A stretch of DNA of 64,000 nucleotides, from positions 434,001 to 498,000 of the forward strand of contig JAKULF010000007.1 of NCBI GenBank assembly GCA_022661535.1, written 5' to 3'. Origin of the DNA: Eutypa lata. Lineage: Eukaryota; Ascomycota; Sordariomycetes; Xylariales; Diatrypaceae. This document shows, in pieces, positions 1 to 11,784 of this stretch; within the stretch, counting starts at the first letter, position 1, and every line of letters begins with the position of its first letter. A program made the position numbers and the translations under genes. The notes beneath the pieces are model-generated. The model was not told the origin of the DNA. It was given only the letters and a program-made list of their open reading frames with translations, and did not search any database.

Positions 1-3000
1 AATAATTTTTTATTATTTAAAAATAATTTCGATTTTAATTTAATAATACGATTATTTAAATTTTATTATTTTTTTAAAAACTTTTATAATTATAATATAT
101 TAAAATAATTTTTTAAAATAAAAATATTATTTATTATATTATTAACTTTATTAATTAATTTATTTAAAAATTTTATTTAAATTTAATTTAAATCGCTTTA
201 TTAATTTTAAATTTAATTATTAAATTTTAATTTTTAATTTAATATTAATTATAATTTATATTTTTTTTAATATTTAAAATTCGTAATAATTTTTAAAGTT
301 TTCGTATTAAATTTTAAATATAAATAAAAAATTTTAATAAATATATTTAAAACTTTATATTTAAATAAATCGTTAACGATTATTATTTTTTTAATAAAAA
401 ATGCTTAAATAATTTTTATATTTTTAAATTTCGAATATAATATATTTAATTATACGTATCGATAAGCTTTTTAATTTATAAAAAAAGATATATTAAATAA
501 AGATATTATTTTAATATAAAAATAACTTTTTATAAAAATTTATTAAGAATTATATTTATAAATATTATTTTTTATTATAATTTATATAATTATTAATAAT
601 TTTAATCGTATAAATTATTTAATTAAATTATAATATATAATTATTTAATTTTTATTTAATTATTATCGTTTTTTTTTATTCGAATTAAAAGCGATTAAAT
701 AAAAATTAATATAAATTATTAAATTATTTCGTTTAATTTAAATTTTAAAATTTTAAACTTTTCAAAATTTAATTTAAAAAATATCTTTAATATAATTAAT
801 TAAATAATTTTCTTTAAAAAATAATAATTTTTTACTTAAAACTTTAAAACGAATAATATAAAATATAATTAATTAATTTATATCGAAAATATAAAGAAAA
901 TTATCGTTAATTTTTTTTTTAATTAATTTAAAATATTAATATAAATAAAGTATAAATTTTAATATATATAATTTCTTTTAATTATTAAACGCAATAATAA
1001 TTTAAATTCGTTTTTCGTTATTTAAATAAATTATATTTGTTTTAATAATAAAAATTATAATATTAATTTTTTTTAATTTCGTAAACGTTAATATTGCTTT
1101 TTTAAAAAGTATTTTAAATAATAAAATCGTTAAATTAATAAAAGTTTTATAAATTTTAATTTTTACGATTTAAATAATTAATATTAATTATTTAAAAATT
1201 AAATATTTAAAAAATTAAAAATTAATTATTAAAAAAATAAAATTAAAAAAAGTTAATTAAAAAAAAAAGTTATAAAAAATTAAATTATTAAAAAGATTAT
1301 TAAAAATAAATTAATTATTAAATAAAATTAATAAAATAAACGCATTAATAATAATATAAAAAAATATATAATTTTTAAAAAATATTTTTTTATATATTAA
1401 TTATTTATTTTTTTAAACTTTTTTAATAATATTAAATAAAAATTAATAAAATAATTATAAAAAAATAATAATAATATAAAAAAATATAATTAAAAAACTT
1501 TAATATTTATTATTTCGATTTTTTATTTATTGCTTTTATTTTTTAATTAAAAATTACTTTTTAATTTTTTAATTTAAAGCTTAAAATTAATTTCTTTTTT
1601 TTTTATTTAAATACGAAATATTTAAGTTTATTATTTTTATTAATATTTTTTTTATTCGTTTTATAATTATACTTTTTCGTTAATATATAATATTAAATAA
1701 AATATTTTATTTAAAACGTTTAAAATTATTAATATAAACTTTATAAAATTTATTTTTTTTAATAAAATTAATAACTTTTATTAAAATATTAAATATAATT
1801 TAATATATCTTTAATAATTTAATTTAAATAAATAATAATTTTAAAACTTTAAAATCGTCGTTTAAATTAAGCTTAAGTTTATTTTTTCGAAATTATTATA
1901 TTCGTTAATTTTAATTTTTAACGTATTTTTATATTTAATTTCTTTTTAATATTTATATATAATATTTAAACTTTAATATATATTTTTATTTATTAAAAAT
2001 TTTTACATCGTTAATTTATATTTTTCTTATTAATTAATATATCTCTTTTTTTTATTAAATTTATTAATAATAATTATTAAATTATTATAATTTAAAATTT
2101 CAATTATAAATTTTATTTTTTAATTAAATATAATTTATAAAAACGATAAATTATAATTTTTTATTATTTATAAATTAATTTTAATAAATATTTTAAATAA
2201 AATATTAAATTATTAATTTAATTTTTTATATTTAATATTAAATGCTTATTTACGTAATTAAATAATAATTAATTTAATTATTTTTTTAATTATTTCGTAA
2301 AATTATTTTAAATAAACCGAATTATAAATAAATTTCGATTTTTAATAATTAAAAAATACTTTAATTAAAAAATGCTTAAAATAATTATTATTATTAATAT
2401 ATATTTATCGAAAATATTTAAAAATATTATATAAAAATTCTTAAAATTTAAAAATATTAAATTAAAATATTTTATTAATTATTATTTTAAATATAAATCG
2501 AATAAAATAATTAATTATTATTAATATATATTTAACTTTATTTATTTTAACGAAAACGAAAAAACTTATAAAATTTATATTAATTAAGTTTTATAATTTT
2601 ATTAAAATTATTCGTTTTAATTTAATAATTAAAAAAAGTTTCGATTTAATTTCGTTATATATATAATAACGTTAATAATATTTAATAATATTTAAATATT
2701 ATATAAATTATTAAAAATTATAAATTAAATTTTTTAAAATAATTATTATAATATAATAATTATATTTATTATATATTTATAAAAAAGTTAAATTAATTTT
2801 ATTAAACAAGATATATTTTATTATATTATTATTACTTTTTAATCAAAATAAAAAGTTATTAATAATATAATATTTAATTATATTTTTAACGAATAAATAT
2901 CGTTAATTAATAATAAATTATTTAATAAATTTAAATTTTAAAATTAAATAACGAATTAAATCGTTATATTATTTAATCTTTATATATAATTTTATAAATA

Positions 3001-6000
3001 ATTTAAAAATTTATTTAATTTTTATTATATTAATTATAAAATTATTATTATTTAATAATTCGAAAAAGAATAATATATAAATTAATTAAAAATTAAATTA
3101 ATTAAAAGATTTTTTTTAAACTTATTTTATAATCGATATAATAAAAAAAAGCTTTTTAATATTAAATTTAATAATTAATTAATAAATAAATTTAATTAAT
3201 TTCGAAAATTTATTTATAATTTTAATAATTTTAATAATATTTAATTTATAATAAATAATAAATTAATATTTACTTAATTTTTTAATTTAAATAAAAATCT
3301 TTTTACGTATATTTATTCTTATATTAAACATTTAAAAAAGGTTTAAATAATTAATATATAATATAATAAAATAAAGTGATTTAATTATTATTTATTTATA
3401 TTTAACGAAGCATTTTATAATTTTTAAAACTTTTTTTTTTAATAATATATTTAATCTTTATGTTTAAAAATTTAAATAAAAAAAATATTAAAATATTAAT
3501 TAAAAGTATTAATGTATTTATTATAATGGTTTTTATTAATTAATTAATAAGTTAAAAGAAGATTTTTTCTGTTTTTATTAACGATATATTAATCGTTAAA
3601 TAATATTATCGATTAATATTTAAATTTTTAATAGTTTGTTTTTAGATTTTATAATATATAATAATAAATGCTTATTTTTAAGCCTTTTTTTAAAAAAAGG
3701 GTTTTAAAATAATTTTTCGTTATATTAATTTTTTTTTAAAAGAAGTTTTTTTTTAAATAAGTTCGATATAAACGTTTTTAAAGATTTTAATAAAATTTAT
3801 ACGATTAAATATATAAATACGTAAATAAAAAATTAAATAAAAAAATTTCTTTAATTTCTTTTAATTTTTAAAATAATTTTCGATTAAAAATTAATTTTTA
3901 AATTAATTTTGATATTTATTTAATGATTAAATCTTTTTTTAAAAAAGTTTAAATTTTAAAGTTTTAATTAAATTTATAAATAAAAAAGTTTTTTTAAATA
4001 TTATATTAATAAATATAAAATTTAAGCGAGAAAAATAATAATAATAAAGAAAATTAAATATTTTATTAAATTTTTTAACGAAAATATTATAATCGTTAAT
4101 AAATACATTAAAAGAAATATTTTAATTAAAATAATAACTTATTAATATAAGTAATATTGATTTTTAAATTTCCGTTTTTTTAAATAATAATTATTTTTTA
4201 AATTTTAAATTATTTAAAATATAATACGTATACGTTAATTTAACCATTTTTTACGATATTTAAATATTAAATTATTAATTATTAAAATTAATAAATGAAG
4301 TTTTAAATTAATTAATTTTTTAAATATTAATTAATTAATATTTATAAAAAGCGTTATTTTAATTAAAAATTTTATATTCTTTTTAAAATAAAATATTAAA
4401 TATATTATTTTAATTATAAATTAATTATTAAGGTTTAATCGTAATAAAGTTAATTAATTTATAATTTTAAATAATTTAATAATTTTTATTTTTTTAACAA
4501 GAATTAAAAGTATATACTTTATTTATTTAATTTTCAATATATAAGTTTAACTTTTTTTATTTAAAAGTAAATTTTATTAATAAATTTTTTTTATTAAAAG
4601 TATATTTAAGTTATTTTAATCGAAAAAGTTTAATATTTTTATTAATAATAATAAAATGTTTAATTAAATTTATGTTTTAAATATCGTTAAATAATTCGAT
4701 AAAATAATCGTATTAAGTGTAATATAATCGTTTAATTAAAGCTTATCTTTTTAATATATTTATTATTAATTTAATAATAATTTTAAATTTATTAAATTAA
4801 TTATTAATTATAAATTAAAAACTATTTAATAAAAGTTTTTATTATAATTTTTAATTTATAATTAATCGTTTTAAATTTATTTAAATTATAATTTAAAGTT
4901 AAAAAGTTATAATAAAAAATTTAATAATAATTTTATAAAAATAAATTTATAATTTTAATTTATATAAACTTAAATTTATATTAATTATACGTAATATTTC
5001 CTTTTTATTTTTTAAGTAAAGTTTAAAATTTTTATTAAAGTTTTTATTATATAATATAACATTAAAAGTTAATATTTTATTATTAATATCGTTTAAAATT
5101 AAATTAATTTTATTTTAATTATTAATAATATTTATAAAGAAATATAATAATATAAAAAATAAATTTATTATTAATTTCGTTTAATGTAAAATTTTCGAAT
5201 TTTAAATAAAATAATTAAAATTATAATATATAATATAAAAAATAAAAAATAAAAATAAATTATTATTAAAGGAAATTATTAACGTTTTCTTTATTAACGA
5301 TTTTGATTTTAAATTAAAAAAAATAATTAAAAAAGATTTATTAAATTTATTTTTTAATATATAAAAAGAAAATGTTTAAATAAGTATTTAAATTTAATTA
5401 TTAATATTTAAATATAAATTAAAAATTTAATTTATAATTTATAAATTTATTTTTAATAAACTTCGTTTAATAAAAATAAATATAACGAAAATAATAATAT
5501 AACGATTTATTTTTTTTTTAAATTAAAAAATTAAAAGTAAAAAATTAATAATATAAAAGAATTTAAAATAATAATAATAAATTTAATAAATATAATTCGT
5601 TTTAATTAAGTTTAAATAATAATATTATAAATTATAAAGTTATAATTTATAAAAGTTTAACTTTATTTTAAATTTTTTTTTAATTTTTTAATTAAATTTA
5701 ACGATATTAAATAATTTTTTTATTAATTTATAATAATATTTAATTTTTTTTTTAAAATTTAAATCGTTATTATTTAAAAAATTATTATTTTTTACGTTAA
5801 ATAACTTTAAGTTTATATTTTTTATAAAAGTTAATCGAGTTATTTTCTTATAAATCGATTTTCTTTTTATCGAAATTAAATTAATCGTAATCGTAAATTT
5901 TATCGAAAAAATATAAAATTATTTATCGATTTTAATAAAAGTAAAATATTTAGTTTTAAAATTAATATTAACGAAATTTCGTTATAATTAACTTTTATTT

Positions 6001-9000
6001 AATAATAAATCGTAAAACTTATTTATATTTATAATAAAAACTTTAATTATTAATAAAATCTTATTAATAATAAAAGAAAAAATCATATAATAATTAATTA
6101 AAAAAATATTATTATTAATTATTTTTAATTTATATTTTTTTTAAAGTTTAAGCTTTTTAAATTTTAATTTAATAATAATATTAAAATTAATTAACTTTAA
6201 TAAAAATTTATAATTAATAAAACATTTACGTATAAATATATCGTTTATTTTTTTATTAATAAATTCGAAAAAGATTTAATTATTATTATTTTTAACTTAA
6301 TTAATAAAGTTAAATTTATTTATATTAATATATATATAAATAAAGTATAATATAAGTATTAAAAAATAATATTTCGATAATATTTTAAGTTTATATCTTT
6401 TTATAAATAACTTAAGTTATTTATTAAATTAAGTTTTTATAATCGAGCTTTAATTTAAAAACTATTTTTAAATAATATTTAAAAAAAGAATTATACGAAA
6501 TAAATTATTTATATTAATTTAATTTTTAACGTAATTTTTATATATATAAATCGAAATTATATCGCTTTGTTTTTATAATTTTATAATCTTTTTACGTATA
6601 TAAAATTTAATATTTATAAAACGTTATATAAAATCGTTTATATTTATAAAATTAAAATTAAAAAAATTAATTTTTTTTAATTTAAATAATAATTTATAAA
6701 GATTTATAAAGTTATATTAAAACTTAATTAATAAATTAAGCGAAAAAAATCGTCGATTTAAAGTAAGTTTTTATTAAAGTATATTTTTATTTTTATCGAT
6801 ATTTATATATAAAGAAAATATTATAAATTAAGTTTTTTATATAAATTTAATAATAATAAAAAATAACGATTTTTTAATAATATTTAATAATTTTTTATTT
6901 AAATTATTTATATATTTATTTAAATTAAAAGGTTTTTATAATCTTTTTTTAATTATATAATTAATTTTTATATTAATAAATTTTAATACTTTTTTAAACT
7001 TTAACGATTTCGAAATTAATTTATTACGATTATAAATATTTTAAATTTAATAAATAATTTAAAATAATTAATTTAAATATAAATAATTAAAAAATACGTA
7101 TCTTTTATAATTATAATTATAATATACGAAAATAAAACGTATTTTATTTTTATAATTATTAAAATTACGTCGAACTTATTAAATAAAAGAAGTAATTATA
7201 CTTTTTTAATTAAAAAAATTTAAACTTCGTTAATCATTATTTTATTTATTTTATTAATTAATTTATTATGTTTATATATTTATTAAAAATGTTTAAATTA
7301 AATATATTTATTATAATAATTAATATATTTATTCGTTATATTAAGCGTTTAAAGTAAATGTAAATTTAAAAGTTTTTAATAATAAAGTAATTAAAGTTTA
7401 AAATTATTAATCTTTTTATACGATTAAAATTATTTTATTTTTTTTTATTTTTTTAATTATTATTTTTAATTTATAAATCGTATTTTTAATTATTAATTTA
7501 ATTTTTTTAATATATTTTTTAACTTTATTAATAAAGTTATTTTTTTAATTTAATATTATTTTACAAAAAATAATAATATTTTTTATATTATAAAACGTAT
7601 AACGTTTATTTATTTTATTAATATCGTTAATTTTATTTTTAACGAATAAATAATTAATAACTTTATTTTATAAAGTTTTATTTTTATAATTTTTATTTAA
7701 ATATATATATTTATATATTTAATTTCGAAGCTTTATTAATTAACAATTATTAGTTTTTTAAAAAAGTTTATTAATTCGCTTTATAAAGGTAAAAAGCTTT
7801 TCTTTTAATTAACGTTTAAAATTATTAATTTTTAAAACGAGTTTAATATCGTTCGTTTTTATTTAAATAAAAAATCTTTTATTAAGATTAAATTTTAAAG
7901 AATTATATTTTATTTATTTAAATTTAAAAAGTTATAAATATTAAGATTTCGTATTATTTTATAAATTATTTTTAAATAAAAAACGAAGTTTAATTTTTTT
8001 AATTTTTTTTTTATCATAAAGTTTAATTCTTTTATATATAATTTTAAATTATTAATATATTTCTTAAAGGATTTCTTTAAAAGTTTTTTAAATATAAATT
8101 AATTTATTTTAATAATAAATGGTTTAAAAATTAATAAAGTATTATTAAAAGTTAATATAAAAGTTAATGAAATTATCGATTCGAAAGTTAATTTTAAAAA
8201 ATTAATAAATTAAGTTATCGATTCGGAAGTAATTAAAGTATTTTTATATTTCTTAATTGTTTATATAAATTTTTCGACTTTAATTAAATATTTTAAAGTA
8301 ACGTATAATGCTTTAATTAAAATCGTTTTAAATTTAAAATTTATAACGAAAGTTATAATATATATAATAAAAAAAATAATAATTTATAAAATTATTTAAA
8401 TAATTAATAATTTAATTTATAATAATTAATAATTATAATTTTCTTTAATTAAAAAATAAAAAGCATTAAATTATTTTAATAAAAATAAAATAAATAATAA
8501 TTTAAAATAAATAAATAAAGGTTTTTAAAAAGCGATTAAGTTAATTTAATATATAAGTAAAGTAAAAGATATTATACGAATTTAAAGTAATATAAATTAA
8601 TGTTAAAAAGAAAAAACTTAAATTAAAAATTTAATTTTTATTTATAATAAATGCGTTTTATTTTTAAAAAAGAAAATTTTTTCGATTTTTTTTCGTTTTT
8701 TCGTATTATAATAATTAAATATATAAATGATTTTTAATTATTTTAAAATAATAAATCTTTTAATAAAAAAATAAAAAAATAAATAAATATAATTTTTAAT
8801 TAATTTAAAATATAAATTAATTTAATTAATTAAAAAAATCGTATAAAATTAAAAAATTTAATACGAAAATAAAAACGATAATTTTAATACTTTTTTAAAT
8901 AATTAAAAAATAATTAAAATATAAGTATTTTATTTAATTTTTAAATAATAAAATGAATTTTTAAAGCGATTTATAAAGTTTAATTATTTAAATTTTATTT

Positions 9001-9480
9001 TTATATATTAATAAAAATATTATAATAATAAAATAAAAATAAAAATATAATTATAATTATATTTTTTAAATATTTCTTTATTAAGTTAAATAATAAAAAG
9101 ATTTATTTAATAATCGAATTACGTAATTTATTTATAAAAGTTATTATTTAAAAAGTATAAGTTCGATTTATATAAAAAGTTAAAAAATTAATGTATTATA
9201 AAAAGTTAACTTTAAATAAAAAGTTATAATAAAGTTTTAAAGCTTTTTTATCGAATAAATGTCGTTATAAAGTTATAAATAATTATAAATTTTATTTAAA
9301 AGAAAATAAATAAAATTTAAAAAATATATTATAATATAAATAACGTTATTATTATTAAAGCAATAACGGTTTCGTTTTTATACGTAATAATTATAAGCTT
9401 AATTTACGTTATGCGTTAAATTATTATGCGTTAATAATTTAATAATAAAGCGCTCGATTTATATTAAATAAGTTCTTTAT
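1..9480. repeat. RIP-saturated AT-rich block (destroyed repetitive DNA)
   Basis: This block is almost entirely A and T. The few remaining C residues sit mainly in CpG or in CTT contexts, and CpA/TpG are nearly absent, which is the signature of repeat-induced point mutation acting on both strands. No reading frame of meaningful length survives. Mutation is slightly less complete between about 3.4 and 8.7 kb, where more G and C remain. The block starts before the window. It is presumably one or more transposon copies, but I could not recognise a reverse transcriptase, transposase or terminal repeat inside it, so the element type stays open. Confidence 0.85.
9132..9390 (+). repeat. Direct repeat copy 1 (RIP-mutated)
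   Basis: This roughly 260-bp segment aligns along its length with 9481-9746. Where the two differ, this copy almost always has T for C or A for G, with a few small indels and very few transversions. Both copies share the end GCAATAACGGTTTCG followed by a TACG(T/C)AATAA tail. It is the mutated member of a tandem direct-repeat pair and lies inside the AT-rich block. Confidence 0.75.
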
Positions 9481-9746
9481 ACGAAAGTTATCAAAGGCCA
9501 TTATCCAAAGGGCACGAGTTCGATTTAAGCAAAAAGCTAAAGGGCTAATGTGTTAACAAAGAGCTAGCTTAAATGAAGAGTTATAATAGGGTTTGAAGCT
9601 TCCTTACCGGACGAACGCCGTTACAAAGCTGCGAATAGTTGCAGATCCTGCTTAAAAGAAAATGGGTAAAATTTAAGGGGTGTGTCGTAATATAAATAGC
9701 GTTATTACTACTAAAGCAATAACGGTTTCGTTTTTGTACGCAATAA
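9481..9746 (+). repeat. Direct repeat copy 2 (little mutated), at the AT-rich/GC-normal border
   Basis: Near-normal base composition copy of the repeat at 9132-9390. It marks the exact border between the RIP-saturated block and ordinary sequence. It could be the outer long terminal repeat or a subterminal repeat of the element that fills 1-9480. I cannot see a second terminal copy within the window to decide, and no clear TG...CA ends are visible. Confidence 0.7.
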
Positions 9747-9804
9747 AATACACCCCCTCGTACGACCGATGTTTACAGTAGACGGTGCTGATGGCTCATA
9801 ACTA

Positions 9805-11317
9805 TAGAGTATTTCAATGGGGGGGCAATGGATATGATCACATGCGCTCGCCCAAGCTTGAGTTATAGGAGCAATAGTGTTTGACTAATACTGAGCAAGC
9901 CTGAACGACAATGCCGAGGCATACGATCGCTACAAGATTCGACCTCGTGTCCTGATCAATGTTGACAAGATCGACACGTCCACCGAGATTTTTGGGACCA
10001 AGGTACCATGACTTCCTGTATGTTGCTGCCAGCATGTAGATACTCATATTCATACCTTTCAGGTGTCATTTCCCCTGGTAGCCGGTCCAGCGGCGATGCA
10101 CAGGTTGGCGCACCCGGACGGTGAAGAGGGCACGTCGCGGGCTGCGGCCAAGGCCGGAATTTGCATGGGGCTGTCAGCTTACTCGACGGCTTCGATGGAA
10201 GATGTCATAGCTCAGGGCCAAGGCAACCCATACGCCTTTCAGATGTCCATGTACTTGAACCATGACACCATGGAAAATATGGTCCGGAGAGCCGAGGGTG
10301 AGTGCAGGCCTTCCTCCCGGGGGTACCTGAACACGGCTAAGCACTACCTAGCATAGCTGCCGGCTACAAGGCAATCATTGTCACGGTGGATGCGCCTATC
10401 CTTGGCAGACGACTGAACGAGTTACGCAACGCATTCGAACCACCAGAAGGCACACGGTTTCCCAACCTCAGCTCCGACGACAGCTTCAGCTTTGTGAATG
10501 CCGCCGAAGAAGGCATGATCAATGGTTCGACATGTCCCTAAGCCCAGTGAATCTGGACCATCATTTGTTGACGCTGGAGCAGATTGTACGGCCACATGGG
10601 AGTCGGTGGTTTCCTGGTTCCGACAGCGGACGAAGCTCGCGCTCTGGATGAAAGGCAGTAAGTCTCAGCAATGTTTGGTTTTGTTTCTTTGTGGTTTTTT
10701 TCCTCTTTTTCTTTCCGGGGGGGGTTTCTTTTTGCTTTCGGGCCATGATCCAATTTCATTAAACCACGTTCGACCTAGTCTACACACCGGAAGATGTTGC
10801 ACTGGCAATCCGCCACGGAGTGGACGGGATAATCATATCAAACCACGGCGGCAGGCAGATGGACGGTGTGCCTGCCACGCTGGATGCGCTGAGAGACTGT
10901 GCACCCGTCGCAGCCGGACGCATCCAGATCGCCGTGGACGGCGGCATTCGTCGCGGGTCGGATATTTTCAAAGCGATCGCGCTCGGGGCGCAACATTGTT
11001 TTGTTGGACGCATACCCGTTTGGGGATTAGCAGTGAGCAGTGTCCCACAGGCCATTTCGAGAACTTAAGCTTTGGTCAGCAACAGCAAGGTACTAACTCA
11101 GACGTTGCAGTACAATGGTGAGAAGGGTGTGAGCCTCGCTATCAACCTACTGCTGGAGGAGTTCAAGATAGCTATGGCATTAACTGGGTAAGAGGCGTGT
11201 CCATTCGCGTTTTCGATGGCGAACCTACTGACAGCTTTTAGGTGTAAATCCATCAAAGATATCAACCGGGGGCACCTCTCAACTTTGGAACCAAATGGCA
11301 TACTAGCAAAATTGTAA
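9805..11317 (+). pseudogene. FMN-dependent 2-hydroxy-acid oxidase/dehydrogenase, decayed
   Basis: Conceptual translation in several exons matches the lactate oxidase/glycolate oxidase family, FMN-linked oxidation of L-2-hydroxy acids. Recognisable parts in order are GGAMDMIT (about 9820), AYDRYKIRPRVL, SFPLVAGPAAMHRLAHPDGE (10063), VTVDAPILGRRLNE (10380), the active-site SNHGGRQ and DGGIRRGSDIFKA (10840-10970), and the C-terminus HLSTLEPNGILAKL. Plausible introns are 10298-10356, 10658-10778, 11033-11110 and 11188-11241. Between 10519 and 10580 the frame runs into a TAA (10539) and then shifts frame, with no spliceable intron to explain it. The N-terminal exon is eroded and no start codon is found next to the RIP-damaged border. 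I infer a 5'-truncated, frameshifted pseudogene. A sequencing error at the frameshift is the alternative. Confidence 0.8.
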
Positions 11318-11784
11318 CTTTTCGATTTCAACCAAAATGTCGTTAATTGATAGATTTAATACAAACGACCGGTTACGATGTGGCTTTGGCCCCTGCTCTT
11401 CCGACCTAACGTTAACACCTGTTGGGAGGCTAAGAGCCAATACCTACGTACCAATAATAGATATTAACTACATGTACTTATAATGAATAAGATTCTCCAA
11501 GAACTTATGTTAAACCCGAGCAGCCCGGGTTATGTTATATATTTACTTCACGCTTACCCCCGGCTTAAGTCAGAGCAATATCCACTCAGCTTTATGCACG
11601 GGATAAGAACTTATCATAACTCTGTTGTTAGCTGTGCATGCTTTCTTTCCTTGGCTTACAAACCTCCCCCGCGTATGTTTTAAATCACCTCGAAGTGCTT
11701 ATCCTCATCATCACTCGCCCTGGGCCAAGCTACCGCTATTCATTGTTTCTTTTTGGTTCCTGGTCGGCAAAAAAATAAAAAAAA
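11318..11784. other. Intergenic, nothing recognised
   Basis: 467 bp of ordinary composition between the decayed FMN oxidase and the next plus-strand gene. It presumably holds that gene's promoter. A short A-rich tract (aaaaaaataaaaaaaaatg) lies directly before the start codon at 11785. Confidence 0.5.

Noticed and set aside
1..9480. Possible mitochondrial DNA or centromere because of extreme AT content
   Set aside because: C and G are lost in specific contexts and a paired intact copy exists at its border, which fits RIP; no mitochondrial genes are present. A centromere cannot be excluded by sequence alone but nothing supports it.
10522..11121. 199-codon continuous frame through the FMN oxidase region
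   Set aside because: It reads through a clear intron (10658-10778) and leaves the family frame after it; only its first part matches the oxidase.
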